This document shows positions 47,253-56,862 of a stretch of 64,000 bases of DNA, piece after piece. The notes under the pieces were generated by a model. That model ran no database searches. It saw nothing but the letters and a program-made list of their open reading frames with translations, and was not told where the DNA came from. Each line of letters opens with the position of its first letter. The first letter of the stretch is position 1. The stretch spans positions 124,001 through 188,000 of the forward strand of contig CAIQCK010000012.1 of the NCBI GenBank assembly GCA_903870275.1, written 5' to 3'. This stretch comes from an uncultured bacterium (lineage in GTDB: Bacteria; Verrucomicrobiota; Verrucomicrobiia; CAIQCK01). The position numbers and the translations under genes were made by a program.

Positions 47253-48995
47253 ATTCCCGATAGCGGCGACACTGAAGTGAATGCCGGTGGCGCTTTCGCG
47301 TTCGAAGGTGAGCAGGGTGTAGCCCATGCGCAATCGGTCGCCCTGGCGCAAATCGGCTTCCGTGACCGGTTGGTCGTTGAGAAGCGAGCCATTGCTGGAA
47401 CCCAGGTCGCGCGCGTGCAAGCCTCCGACCGTGGCAGAGAGTTCGAGATGACGGCGCGACATGCTGGCGTCCGCAATCAGGATGTCGGCCGGCTCTTCAC
47501 GTCCGATGACGAGCGGTTTGGTCATCAAGAACACGCGCTCTTTCGGTTCGTCGGGAAACCGGATCCACAACGCCATCATGGCCGGCGGCTTGCCGGCGGC
47601 TTGCCGTGCGGCATTTCGCTCGTCGTTGGCCGGCGGCTTCGGGGTCGCGGCGTGGCCGTCTTCCGCCGCGCGGGCTTGCAACGGCGGACTGCCCGGCGAC
47701 GCCGACGGCTGGATTTCGGTTTTCACCGAGAACCGCTCCAGCAGCGGCGCGATGGCCGCCCAGCGTTTGGCGGGGTTCTTGACCAGTGCCGCGTTGATCA
47801 GTGCCTCCAGATCCGGCTGCGCGTCGGGGCAGAACAACCCCAGCGGCGGCGGTGTCGCCGTCTGGTGCGCCGTCGCCCATTCCTCGTAGGTGTCGGCGGT
47901 GAACGGCGAGCGGCCCGCCAGCAGTTCGTACAGCATGATGCCCAGGTTGTAAAAATCCGCCGCCGGCTCGCCGCGTTCGCCGGAAAAGATTTCCGGCGCG
48001 CCGTAGCGCGGCGAGATGGCCACGCCGCCGAGGTCCACCGTGGGACCGCTGACCGGCACGGCGATGCCGAAGTCCATGAGTTTCATCACGCCGTCGTCGC
48101 GCACCATGATGTTGTCCGGTTTCACGTCGCGGTGGATGACGCCGCGGGCGTGCGCGGCGCGCAACGCCTGCGTTATGCTGCAGGCGATGTTCCACACGTC
48201 GTCCGGAGGAAATTTGCCGCGGCGATCCACCTGCTCGCGCAGGCTGCAGCCCTGCACGTATTCCAACACGAGGAACATCGTGCCGTAAATTTCGATGGTC
48301 TCGTAAAGCGAGACGATGTTCTCGTGCCGAAGACCGGTCATCACCGCGGCTTCCTGGCGGAATTGTTCCAGAAAGCCGGGTCGCGTCACCAGCGAGTGCG
48401 GCAGCATCTTCAGCGCCACCACGCGGCCGTCCGGTTGGTCCGGCGAGCCGCTGTGGCTCACGGCGCGATAGACCCACGCCATGCCGCCTTCGCCGATTGG
48501 CTCGAGGACGGTGTAGGAGCCGATGCGCCGGGCGAGCACGTCGCTGCCCGACCAGCTCAAGCGGTGCGCCACCAGGCGCGTGAGGACCAGTTTCAGCACG
48601 GGCATCTGGTCGCAGAGCGCGTTGAAATCCACCGCGGACAGCCGGTCCAGCTTGCAGTCGGTGACGGCGATCACATCCGCGTTGCGCGGTTCGAGGTTGA
48701 GCAGCGCCATTTCGCCAATGACGTGGCCGGGGCCGAGCCGCGCCAGCACCTCGCCCCCGCCGCCCGCCGCCGGGGGCGGGGAGGCGACTTCCACCTCGCC
48801 GGCGCGGACGACGTAGAGGCAGTCGCCCGGTTCGCCGGCGCGAATGAGAGTTCCGCCGGTCTTGACGGACAACGGTGTGAGTTTGGATCGGAGCAACGTT
48901 GCTTGTTCGGTGGAAAAACCTTGCAGCAGGTCGAACGGCGCCGGTGGCGCGGCGCACGGACCATCGGTCGTCTCCTTTGGCGTTCGCATAGCCAT
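47247..48995 (-). CDS. Cyclic-nucleotide-binding domain + Ser/Thr protein kinase + FHA domain fusion protein
   Basis: N-terminal cNMP-like (GTLIRAGEPGDCLYVVRAGEVEV...GHVIGEMALLN); kinase (GEGGMAWVYRAV, VIHRDVKPDNIM, DFGIAV, APE); C-terminal FHA (VIGREEPADILIADASMSRRHLELS...DLGSSNGSLLN). Confidence 0.92.
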   Translation of the reverse strand: MAMRTPKETTDGPCAAPPAPFDLLQGFSTEQATLLRSKLTPLSVKTGGTLIRAGEPGDCLYVVRAGEVEVASPPPAAGGGGEVLARLGPGHVIGEMALLNLEPRNADVIAVTDCKLDRLSAVDFNALCDQMPVLKLVLTRLVAHRLSWSGSDVLARRIGSYTVLEPIGEGGMAWVYRAVSHSGSPDQPDGRVVALKMLPHSLVTRPGFLEQFRQEAAVMTGLRHENIVSLYETIEIYGTMFLVLEYVQGCSLREQVDRRGKFPPDDVWNIACSITQALRAAHARGVIHRDVKPDNIMVRDDGVMKLMDFGIAVPVSGPTVDLGGVAISPRYGAPEIFSGERGEPAADFYNLGIMLYELLAGRSPFTADTYEEWATAHQTATPPPLGLFCPDAQPDLEALINAALVKNPAKRWAAIAPLLERFSVKTEIQPSASPGSPPLQARAAEDGHAATPKPPANDERNAARQAAGKPPAMMALWIRFPDEPKERVFLMTKPLVIGREEPADILIADASMSRRHLELSATVGGLHARDLGSSNGSLLNDQPVTEADLRQGDRLRMGYTLLTFERESATGIHFSVAAIGNA

Positions 48996-49059
48996 GCTTC
49001 CATCGTTCCCGCTATTTCCCGGTCGGCGACGAGGCCCGCCGCGCCGGAAACCGCCGTGC

Positions 49060-51774
49060 CTAGAACTTGTCGCTCTTGTCCAGCTTGTCTATCGCCTTCA
49101 GCTTCTCTTTGAATCGCTTGTCCTGTTCCGGGCTGTAACCCTGCCCGTCCTGCAGCGGCAAGCCGTGCAGATCCTTGCTCTTTTGAATATAGCCCCACGT
49201 GTAACGCTGCGCTTCCTCAATAGTGCGGATGATTTTCGGCCGCAGGAAAAACACCAGTTCGGTTTTCTGGTCAGTCCAAGTCGTCGTCTTGAAGAGGTAG
49301 CCGAGCAGCGGAATATCGCCGAGCACCGGCACCTTGGACTCTTGTTGCTGGCGGCCGTTGGTGGTCAGTCCGCCCATGATGATAATCTGCCCGTCTTTGC
49401 AGGTCACCGCCGCCGCTTCGGCTTCGCGGCGGCTCAGGATGGGCACTTGATTGCCATTGATGATGGTATAGGACTTGACGGCATCCACCGTCTGATAGAT
49501 GTAAAACGTGACGACGCCGTCGGGGCTGATCAGCGGGGTGACCTGGAGACCGACGCCGATGTCCACGTTCTCGTAGTTGTTGAGCACGTTGCCGAGGGCG
49601 CTGTTCTGCGAGGAGGTGACGATGGGATCCGACTCGCCGACGAAAATGCGCGCGGCCTGGTTGTTGGAGGTGTAGAGATGCGGCGTCTGGAGCACCCTGA
49701 ACTTGTTGTCCGCGGCCAACGCCGTGATGACGGCGCGCAGATCGTCTCCGAAGAAACGCGCGAAGTAAGTCAACCCGCCCGTCAGACCCGCCGGCAGCAT
49801 TTCCGGCGAGGTGAGCGTCGAGGGGCTAATCAGTGAGGAAATCGCCGCGGCGGATGTGTTCGTGACGTTGCTGTTCGCGGGCTGGCCGAGGGTTGTCGTG
49901 GCCGTCGGGCCAGACGGGTTCGAGATAACGCCACCGCCGCCCACGCCACCACTGCCCATCCCTTTTTGGAAATAGTTGATCCCGAACGTCGCGCTGTTGT
50001 CCATGGTCACCTCGGCCACAACGACGTCAATCGCCACCTGCGGCGGGAAGACGTCCAGTTGCTTGATGACATCGGCCAGCGATTGCAGGTCCTGTTCCGG
50101 CGCGAAAGCAACCAGCGCATTGTTCCGTATGTCGGGAATGATCTCGATCATTTGCGGAATCATGCCCGTGCTGCCGGCTCCCACGCCCGCGGCTCCTGTG
50201 CCGTAGGGCGTCGTTGGCCGGGTGCCGGCGGTGCCAGTGCGCCCGGTGGTGGAGGAACCGAGGGTGCCGGTGCGCGAGGCGCCTGAAGAACGGGAACTGC
50301 CGCCCATGCTGCGGGTGCTGCTGCTGCTGCCGCCCATGCCGGTGTTGCGGCCGGTGGTGCTGTTTGCACCCGTGCGGCTCTGGTAAGGCGCTCCGGTGCC
50401 ACCAGCCCGGCCGCCGCCGACGGACATCGGCTCGGCGCCCTGCATCAACTGGTAGAGCGTGGTGGCCATATCAGTGGCATCGGCGTAATTGAGGAAGAAG
50501 ACGCGCGTCTTGAAATCTTGGTTGGTCTTCACGTCGAGCGCTTTGATGATTTTCTCGAAGAACTGGAAGTTGGTCTCCTGCGTGATGAGAATGATGGCGT
50601 TGGTGCGCGGGTCGTAGCTGGTCAGCACGCGGCCCATGATGACGGTTTCTTCGATGGAGGCGACGCTGGGCCGGCTGCGGCCGAGGGCCGCGGCTGCCGC
50701 GCCGGAGGCGCCGCCGTAGCCCGACGTCGGCATCCCCGACTGGCCCGGCATGGCGGAACCCTGGTCGGCGGCAATCAGTTGCTGAAGGATCGTGGACACG
50801 GAGAGCGCGTCCGCGTTTTCCAGAACATAGACCCGCGTTTCCATCTTCGTCTCGCTGGTGGTGTCCATGTATTCGACGATTTGTTTCAGCCGCGAGACGT
50901 TCAGCGCCGTGTCAATCAACAGCAGCGCGCTGGAGCGCGGCAATGGAATGATCTGGCCGTAGGAATGCATGAACACGCGGCCCGACGCGCCGCCGCCGGC
51001 CGCGTTCGCGGGAACCGGAGCGCCGGTCGTGCCGCCGCCGCCGCCCAGCGCGCGCGCCACGTCCGTGGGATCGAGAAACTTGACGCGCACGACCTGCGCC
51101 ACCAGCCGGTCGAACTGCTGCGTCTTCGCGTCTTCGGTGAAAACCGGCAGGCCTTCCTGCGGCCCGTAGGGCGACGGCACCACTTTGAAGAACTTTTCGC
51201 CCATGGGGACGATGGCATAGCCGTTGACGAGCAGCACGCTCTCCAGCGCTCCGATGGCCTCCTCAACGCTCAATGGACCGGCGGAACGGAAGCTGATCAT
51301 GCCGGTGATGCCTTGTTGCATGATGGCGCTGCGATGCGTCAGTTCGCCGTATTTGGCCAGCACCTGCTGGATGTCGGCGTTCATCCAATCGAACTCAATC
51401 GGTTCGTTGCCGACAAGCGTGTTCTGTTGAAAAGTCTGCGTCCCGTTGGCGGCGGCGACGGTGTTGGTGTTGGCGCCGGCGTTGGTCGCGCGCGCCAGCG
51501 CGGGCGGCAAAGCGGATGGGGCGGGGGGCGGACCAGCCGGTGGCATGGCAGCGCCCGGAGCGCTGGCGGCGGCGGGCGGCGGCGCGGATACCGGCGCGGC
51601 CGTTTGCGGAGCGCCGGCGATGACGACCGTGTTGCTGCCGTCGGGCGTCCGCCTCAGCAGATCGCTGGCGCGAATGCGGACCGCCGCCTTGGCGGGTTCC
51701 GGCCCCGGCGTCTGTTGCGCGCTCGCGCTCGCGGCGCACAGGAACGCCAACGCTATGAACAACCCTGTTTTCAT
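49060..51774 (-). CDS. gspD: Type II secretion system secretin GspD
   Basis: VQVVRVKFLDP-type N domains, PQVAIDVVVAEVTM and secretin core LQVTPLISPDGVVTFYIYQTVD...KDGQIIIMGGL. Signal MKTGLFIALAFLCAASASA starts at 51774. Confidence 0.93.
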   Translation of the reverse strand: MKTGLFIALAFLCAASASAQQTPGPEPAKAAVRIRASDLLRRTPDGSNTVVIAGAPQTAAPVSAPPPAAASAPGAAMPPAGPPPAPSALPPALARATNAGANTNTVAAANGTQTFQQNTLVGNEPIEFDWMNADIQQVLAKYGELTHRSAIMQQGITGMISFRSAGPLSVEEAIGALESVLLVNGYAIVPMGEKFFKVVPSPYGPQEGLPVFTEDAKTQQFDRLVAQVVRVKFLDPTDVARALGGGGGTTGAPVPANAAGGGASGRVFMHSYGQIIPLPRSSALLLIDTALNVSRLKQIVEYMDTTSETKMETRVYVLENADALSVSTILQQLIAADQGSAMPGQSGMPTSGYGGASGAAAAALGRSRPSVASIEETVIMGRVLTSYDPRTNAIILITQETNFQFFEKIIKALDVKTNQDFKTRVFFLNYADATDMATTLYQLMQGAEPMSVGGGRAGGTGAPYQSRTGANSTTGRNTGMGGSSSSTRSMGGSSRSSGASRTGTLGSSTTGRTGTAGTRPTTPYGTGAAGVGAGSTGMIPQMIEIIPDIRNNALVAFAPEQDLQSLADVIKQLDVFPPQVAIDVVVAEVTMDNSATFGINYFQKGMGSGGVGGGGVISNPSGPTATTTLGQPANSNVTNTSAAAISSLISPSTLTSPEMLPAGLTGGLTYFARFFGDDLRAVITALAADNKFRVLQTPHLYTSNNQAARIFVGESDPIVTSSQNSALGNVLNNYENVDIGVGLQVTPLISPDGVVTFYIYQTVDAVKSYTIINGNQVPILSRREAEAAAVTCKDGQIIIMGGLTTNGRQQQESKVPVLGDIPLLGYLFKTTTWTDQKTELVFFLRPKIIRTIEEAQRYTWGYIQKSKDLHGLPLQDGQGYSPEQDKRFKEKLKAIDKLDKSDKF

Positions 51775-51892
51775 CGTTGAACTTCTTTCTTCATTGACCG
51801 GGCAACGCGGGCGGAGGTTACCGGATGGCATCGCGGCTTCCAAGCGCGTTGTTTTGTTTTTTGTTCTTTCTGTTTGTGCGGGCGACGCCGGG

Positions 51893-52828
51893 CTATTCCT
51901 GAGCGTTGGCCTTCTCCAGCATCTGGATGTAATTCTGCAGCCGCTGCCTGGCGGCCGGGTCCGTCGTGGTCTGCAACGTCTGTTGCAACCGGCTGATGGT
52001 TTGTTGCCGTTGTTGTTTGCGCGCCGCCAATCGGCTCGCGGCGTCGGTGGCGGCGGACGTGGCTGCGGCCGGCGCGGTGCCGGGGCGCATGTTGGGAGCC
52101 GTGCCCGGCGGCGGCGGCAGGGGCGCCACGCCGGGCCTCGGTGCCGCCTGCATGCCCGGTGGCGTCGGGACTCCGGGCATGCCCGGAACGCCGGGTTTGC
52201 CAGCCGCAGGCGGGGGCATCGCTTCGCTTTCGTATTCGAGCCGGCCTTCCTCGTCGCCTTTTTTCAGCAACACGGCGCGGCCTTGCAGGTCAAAGCCGAC
52301 CACCTTGATGTCCGTGTCGGCGATGGTGTCACCGACGCGAACGAAAAGTTTTTTGTCCGGATCGCTGCGGTCTTCGATGCTGGCCTGGATGTCGTCCCCT
52401 CGCTTGTAGAAGCCGGTCACCCGCAGGCTGCCGGCGAACGTGGGGCCGACCTCGGACGCGCCGCTGACACCGCCGATCTCGGAGGACGGAACGAAGAGTG
52501 AATGATCAACCAGGTTGGTATAGGGCTGGAAGGCTGGATCGGTCCGAAGCGACTCAATGAGTGAGACTGTGTTTGTGGCAGGCGGCGGCGGCGCCGTTTG
52601 GTTGATCGCGTTGGTCGGCGACAGCGCGGCAGTGGTTGCGCTGGTCTGAACCGGCGCGACAGGCGCGGCAACGGACGGCGGCGCGACGGCCGCCGGGTTG
52701 GTCTGGGCCGGCGCGACCGATGCCAACACCCCGGCCAGTCCGGCGCCAGCGGCGGCCAGCCACCGCGCCGCGGCTTTGCGCCGCCGTTGATGTTTCGCCG
52801 TGTCAAACCTGTTCATCATGCACACCAC
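51893..52828 (-). CDS. Periplasmic T2SS-associated protein, possibly GspC-like
   Basis: Lies between gspD and gspM-like genes. Low-complexity Ala/Pro/Thr N-terminus, central small domain LFVRVGDTIADTDIKVVGFDLQGRAVLLKKGDEEGRLEYE, C-terminal coiled-coil-like segment. Confidence 0.5.
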   Translation of the reverse strand: MVCMMNRFDTAKHQRRRKAAARWLAAAGAGLAGVLASVAPAQTNPAAVAPPSVAAPVAPVQTSATTAALSPTNAINQTAPPPPATNTVSLIESLRTDPAFQPYTNLVDHSLFVPSSEIGGVSGASEVGPTFAGSLRVTGFYKRGDDIQASIEDRSDPDKKLFVRVGDTIADTDIKVVGFDLQGRAVLLKKGDEEGRLEYESEAMPPPAAGKPGVPGMPGVPTPPGMQAAPRPGVAPLPPPPGTAPNMRPGTAPAAATSAATDAASRLAARKQQRQQTISRLQQTLQTTTDPAARQRLQNYIQMLEKANAQE

Positions 52829-53416
52829 TCACGGTTTATCCTGTCGCTCCGGCGCGGGCGTGTCCACGGGATTCTTCCGCGCCGCCGCGGCTTCATTGCC
52901 GCTCAGGTAGTAAGTGACGACGGTCATGTCGCCGGCCAGTTGCGTCGGGTCCTTGGATTCGGCGCGCAACCGCAGCGTCGTCACGCGGTAAATCTCCGGC
53001 TGTTTGCTCAGCGCATACAAAAACTGGATCAGTCCCGGCCAGCGGCCCTGGAAAGTGAACGCCGCCGATTTCTCGGTATAACGCTCGCGGTTCACGGGCG
53101 CTGACGGCGCGCGCTGGTTGAAGGTGAAGCCCAACTGATTGCCGACATCCTCGACGCGCGGGATGATGTCGCCGGTGGTCTGGCCGGGGCTGCTTTGGCG
53201 CAGGCGCGCGAGCAACTCGCGGTGCTGGGCCTGCCACTGCGGTTCCATCGCCATCACCGTCTGATAGCCCTTGATCAGCATCTGGGTTTGGGAATATTTC
53301 TCGTGCGTCTCCCGCCACGCGTCCAGGGCCGGCCCGGCGGCGAACCAGTTCAGGCACACGAAGAGCACCGCGCCGGAGGCGTAAACCAGAGTTTTTTCCC
53401 GTTGAGAAAGCGCCAT
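52829..53416 (-). CDS. GspM/PilO-like inner-membrane assembly protein
   Basis: Short N-terminus plus one TM helix (LVYASGAVLFVCLNWFAAG), coiled coil and ferredoxin-like C-terminal region (GRWPGLIQFLYALSKQPEIYRVTTLRLR). Position in gsp cluster. Confidence 0.65.
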   Translation of the reverse strand: MALSQREKTLVYASGAVLFVCLNWFAAGPALDAWRETHEKYSQTQMLIKGYQTVMAMEPQWQAQHRELLARLRQSSPGQTTGDIIPRVEDVGNQLGFTFNQRAPSAPVNRERYTEKSAAFTFQGRWPGLIQFLYALSKQPEIYRVTTLRLRAESKDPTQLAGDMTVVTYYLSGNEAAAARKNPVDTPAPERQDKP

Positions 53417-53436
53417 TATTTTTCCGTGTTCGTAGG

Positions 53437-54921
53437 TTATCGCTGCCGGCGATGTCCGCCCGGCGTCTCGTGTTTCGGCGGCTTCTTGATTTTGCACTGG
53501 ATGGTGAACCGCACCACCACGTTGCCGGCCACTTTTTGGTTGGTCAGCGGCGAGAGCGCCGTGCCGCCGGGAAAGAACGGCGACTTTTGCAGCTTCGCAT
53601 CGAAATCGCTGATGGTGGACGGCGTCGCAGCATACCCGCTGAGCGACACCTGCTCGCCGTCGGTGAAATGGAATTCCGTCAGGCAGAGCGCGTCCGGTTT
53701 CAGCTTCTGCAATTCCGCGAGAATCTCCAGTGGCACACTGCGGTTGCTGACGTATTCCTTCAACACGTTCAAGTCGACCTGCAACGCGGAGGCGCGGTCA
53801 TAGGCCGGCTTCAGGCTCTCGGCTTCATCCTCCAGGACGCCGAGCCGGTTGTATTGATAAATGAACCCGCCCACGCCGCCGGCGATCACCAACGCGTAGA
53901 GCACCGCCCCCGCAATGGCCGCCAGTTGGATCTGGCGCCTGCGCGAGAGGCGTCGCCGCTCCACAAAATACTCGGCGGGCACGAGATTCATCCGCGCGCG
54001 ACCCGAGGCGGCCCGCACGCAGAGGCCGACCGCGCCGAGGCCGGCGCGCTGCCGGTCGCCCAATTCGAGCGGCTCACATTTCGATCCAAGCCGGTCGGCC
54101 AGGGCGGCGGCAAAGGCCTTCAGGTTGAGCGCATCGCCGGGCGTGCCGGCGGCGGAACGTTGCAGCACACGCACCACCGGCCAGACCGCGTCGGGCTGCG
54201 ACGCCTGCACGGCGGTCTGCGCCAGGTGCAACGCGCTGCCGATTTGCGCGGCCGCCTCCGCCACCGACGTCTCGCCTCCCAGGGGCACCGACATGATGGA
54301 ATGCGGCTGGCCACCGTGCGCCAGCAACAACGTTGCGCTGTCGCCTTCCAACGCCACCAGTGCCAGGCCGTCCAGTTCCTCCTCGCGCAACGCTTTTTCG
54401 TGCCGGAGGAACTCCAGCAGCGCCAGCGCGTCGAGGTCGAGTTTCTCGACGACGAAACCCGCCTGGCGGAGTTGATCGAGCCGCTCCACCACCGCGTCGC
54501 GTCGCGCGATGGCGACCAGCAGGTCCGTTTGCTTCTCGGCCTTGCGGATGATCTCGAAGCCAAACACAACCTGCTCGGTCGGCAGCGGCGAGAGGTTTTC
54601 CAGTTGCATCTCCAGCATCGGCTGCAGTTCGGTTTCGGCGGCGGTCGGCAGCGTGACGAGCCGGCAAAACACGTCGGCCGAACGCAAGCCGGCGGACACG
54701 GCCATGGCGCGCGCCCCGGATTGCCGGAACGGTTTCAACTTCTCAGTCACCCAGTCCGGGCCTGCCGGCGCGGTCTTGGCGCCCTCGGCGGGCGTCGCGG
54801 GCGCGGCGATCGTCTCGCACCGCACGACGCGCAAGTGGCCGCCGTCGAGCGCGACTTCGGCCGCTTCAAGTCCCCCGGCGCTGAACGCGATGCCAAGATG
54901 GTGTTGGGTTTTCGATTTCAT
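53437..54921 (-). CDS. GspL-like protein (PilM-type actin-like domain fused to PilN-like TM/coiled-coil region)
   Basis: MKSKTQHHLGIAFSAGGLEAAEVALDGGHLRVVRCE, LQPMLEMQLENLSPLPTEQVVFGFEII; later TM helix IQLAAIAGAVLYALVIAGGVGGFIYQYNRL. Confidence 0.75.
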   Translation of the reverse strand: MKSKTQHHLGIAFSAGGLEAAEVALDGGHLRVVRCETIAAPATPAEGAKTAPAGPDWVTEKLKPFRQSGARAMAVSAGLRSADVFCRLVTLPTAAETELQPMLEMQLENLSPLPTEQVVFGFEIIRKAEKQTDLLVAIARRDAVVERLDQLRQAGFVVEKLDLDALALLEFLRHEKALREEELDGLALVALEGDSATLLLAHGGQPHSIMSVPLGGETSVAEAAAQIGSALHLAQTAVQASQPDAVWPVVRVLQRSAAGTPGDALNLKAFAAALADRLGSKCEPLELGDRQRAGLGAVGLCVRAASGRARMNLVPAEYFVERRRLSRRRQIQLAAIAGAVLYALVIAGGVGGFIYQYNRLGVLEDEAESLKPAYDRASALQVDLNVLKEYVSNRSVPLEILAELQKLKPDALCLTEFHFTDGEQVSLSGYAATPSTISDFDAKLQKSPFFPGGTALSPLTNQKVAGNVVVRFTIQCKIKKPPKHETPGGHRRQR

Positions 54922-54930
54922 CGGCGCGTG

Positions 54931-56016
54931 TCAGGGCGGAGTCAACTCGTTCCAACTGATTGTGGTGAAGGCGCCGCCGGTGTCGCGGAAGACGGTGGTG
55001 ACAATCATCCGGCGGACGCTGCCGACGGCGCCGGTGGAATAGATGGTGAAGAAGGCGCTCGCCGCCCCGAAGTGGTTTCCCAGCCCCCGCACCTGGGTGC
55101 CCGAGAGGTTCCAAACGGTGCTGACCGCGCCCGCGTCCTGGAACGGCTTGTCGTCGTCGGTGCCATCCACGCCGTCGTCGCCCTGGCGGTAGCGGATGAG
55201 TTGCTCGGCCATTTGGGCGGTGATGCCGGGCACGCATTGCAGCACCTGGCTGGAGGCGGTGTTCACATTGATCTTTATAAAGGGCACGGTGGTCAGGAAC
55301 TGCGCGATGCCGGTGTAGTTCGCCTCGCCCGACGATTGCGCCTGATGACCGTAAAAAATGTCGGGAGTCATGCCGCGAACCAGCAACAGCTCTTCGATCC
55401 GATCCAGCGAGGCGTTCTTGCAATGATACGGCCCGCCCTGGTCGGACGACAGCGCCATGTAGTAATCGTCTTCGGCTCCATTCATCTTGGTCGAGCTGTC
55501 TTTGTCTATCCAGTCGCCGATGGAGTCAACAATGATGTTCACGGTATCCGTGTCCACGCCGCTGAGCTGCAACAGCGTCTTCCACTGGTCCGGCGTCATG
55601 ACGTTGGCGTTCAGCTTGGACTGCTCGTCCACCACTTGCACGGTAAAAGTGCCGTCCTCCGGGTTGTCGGTCAGGGCGTGACCGATCAGGTCCGGATTGT
55701 TGTGCCACGGCTCCGAATAGTAATCGGCGCCGGTCGTGGAAAACTGGCGGATCGAACCGTCGGCGCTGTTGATCTGGCCGATCTTGTTGACCTTCGCCGC
55801 CAGCAGCGCCTTTTCGAACTCGATGCCCGCCAAGGCCAGCGCCTTCGCCCTCAACTCGCGGTCGTGGTAGCTCGTGAGCTTCGTCTCGATCTGCATGGTA
55901 AACGCAAACGTGCTGACCATCAGCGACAAAAGCAGGACGACCCAGAGCACGACGATCAGAATCGCGCCGCGCCGCTCTCCCGCGTCCCGCTGAAGTTTGA
56001 AGCCACCGCTGTTCAT
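54931..56016 (-). CDS. gspK: Type II secretion minor pseudopilin GspK
   Basis: ERRGAILIVVLWVVLLLSLMVSTFAFTMQIETKLT; KLNANVMTPDQWKTLLQLSGVD and FIKINVNTASSQVLQCVPGI (helix-hairpin-helix). Confidence 0.85.
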   Translation of the reverse strand: MNSGGFKLQRDAGERRGAILIVVLWVVLLLSLMVSTFAFTMQIETKLTSYHDRELRAKALALAGIEFEKALLAAKVNKIGQINSADGSIRQFSTTGADYYSEPWHNNPDLIGHALTDNPEDGTFTVQVVDEQSKLNANVMTPDQWKTLLQLSGVDTDTVNIIVDSIGDWIDKDSSTKMNGAEDDYYMALSSDQGGPYHCKNASLDRIEELLLVRGMTPDIFYGHQAQSSGEANYTGIAQFLTTVPFIKINVNTASSQVLQCVPGITAQMAEQLIRYRQGDDGVDGTDDDKPFQDAGAVSTVWNLSGTQVRGLGNHFGAASAFFTIYSTGAVGSVRRMIVTTVFRDTGGAFTTISWNELTPP

Positions 56017-56025
56017 GATTTCATT

Positions 56026-56862
56026 TTAACTACCGCTGCTGCCAGTGCTGCCACTGCTGCCAGTGTTTGTTGTGGACCGGCTGGTCCGGTTTGTCGTGGT
56101 GCTGCTGCCGGCTCCTCTCGGCACCGCGCCGATTTGAGCGGCGCCGGTGCACGGAATGTCAATGATCTTCACCAGCGACACATCGCCCTGGGTGGGATTG
56201 GAGCTGGCCATGGTGATGGTCAGTTCCAGCGCCGGCGGCATCGTGGCGGTGCCGTCCCACGTGTCCAGCCACTGGTCGTTGGGCTGGTCGTAGTAGCGCA
56301 GGTTGAAGCTCTTCACCCAGTTGGCGAGCCGGATGGTCTGCCCGGCGTTGTCCAGGTCGAATGCCAGAAAATTTTTCACCCGTGCCATCAACGCCATTTT
56401 GCTTGGGTCGTCCGGGTCCGGCTCCAGCGAGAACTGGATGCGTTGCGGCACGCCGCCGGATTGCGGCAGCCCGCCAATCGCCGGCACGTCGGTGGCGACG
56501 AAACTGACGGAATCGGCGTCGGCGTTGTCCTGGGTGTCCCACACATACCAGGTGGCGTTGATCTGCGAAAAGAACGCGGTGCGGAACGAGCGCGACAGGA
56601 TGTCCATCAGCGCGCGCTGGCGCTGGAGATTTTCCGTCAGGTCGCGGCTGCGTTTCAACGCGGCCAGGCCGGTGTTCCACGTCAACAGGACCGCCGCCAT
56701 GATGCTCGCCATGATCGCCGTCGCCAGCAGCAGCTCGATCAGCGTGAAGCCGCGCCGGCGGCGTGAAGATGGAGTGTTGGGGTGGCGGAAAAACCTTTGC
56801 GCCCGGAGTTTCCACCACTCCAGTACTTCATTACTCCAACACTCCATTCCGCCTCCGCTCAT
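56026..56862 (-). CDS. gspJ: Type II secretion pseudopilin GspJ-like
   Basis: RRGFTLIELLLATAIMASIMAAVLLTWNTGLAALKRSRDLTENLQRQRALMDILSRSFRTAFFSQ. ORF track opens further upstream, but Met at 56862 is the plausible start. Confidence 0.75.
   Translation of the reverse strand: MSGGGMECWSNEVLEWWKLRAQRFFRHPNTPSSRRRRGFTLIELLLATAIMASIMAAVLLTWNTGLAALKRSRDLTENLQRQRALMDILSRSFRTAFFSQINATWYVWDTQDNADADSVSFVATDVPAIGGLPQSGGVPQRIQFSLEPDPDDPSKMALMARVKNFLAFDLDNAGQTIRLANWVKSFNLRYYDQPNDQWLDTWDGTATMPPALELTITMASSNPTQGDVSLVKIIDIPCTGAAQIGAVPRGAGSSTTTNRTSRSTTNTGSSGSTGSSGS

Noticed and set aside
47130-49112. 660-aa + strand ORF antisense to the kinase/FHA gene
   Set aside because: Low-complexity Arg/His/Ala translation; the - strand frame encodes unmistakable kinase and FHA motifs.
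53452-56766. 1104-aa + strand ORF antisense to gspL/gspK/gspJ
   Set aside because: Arg/His/Gln-rich translation with no domain logic, lying opposite well-supported pseudopilin and GspL genes; typical long mirror ORF in high-GC DNA.
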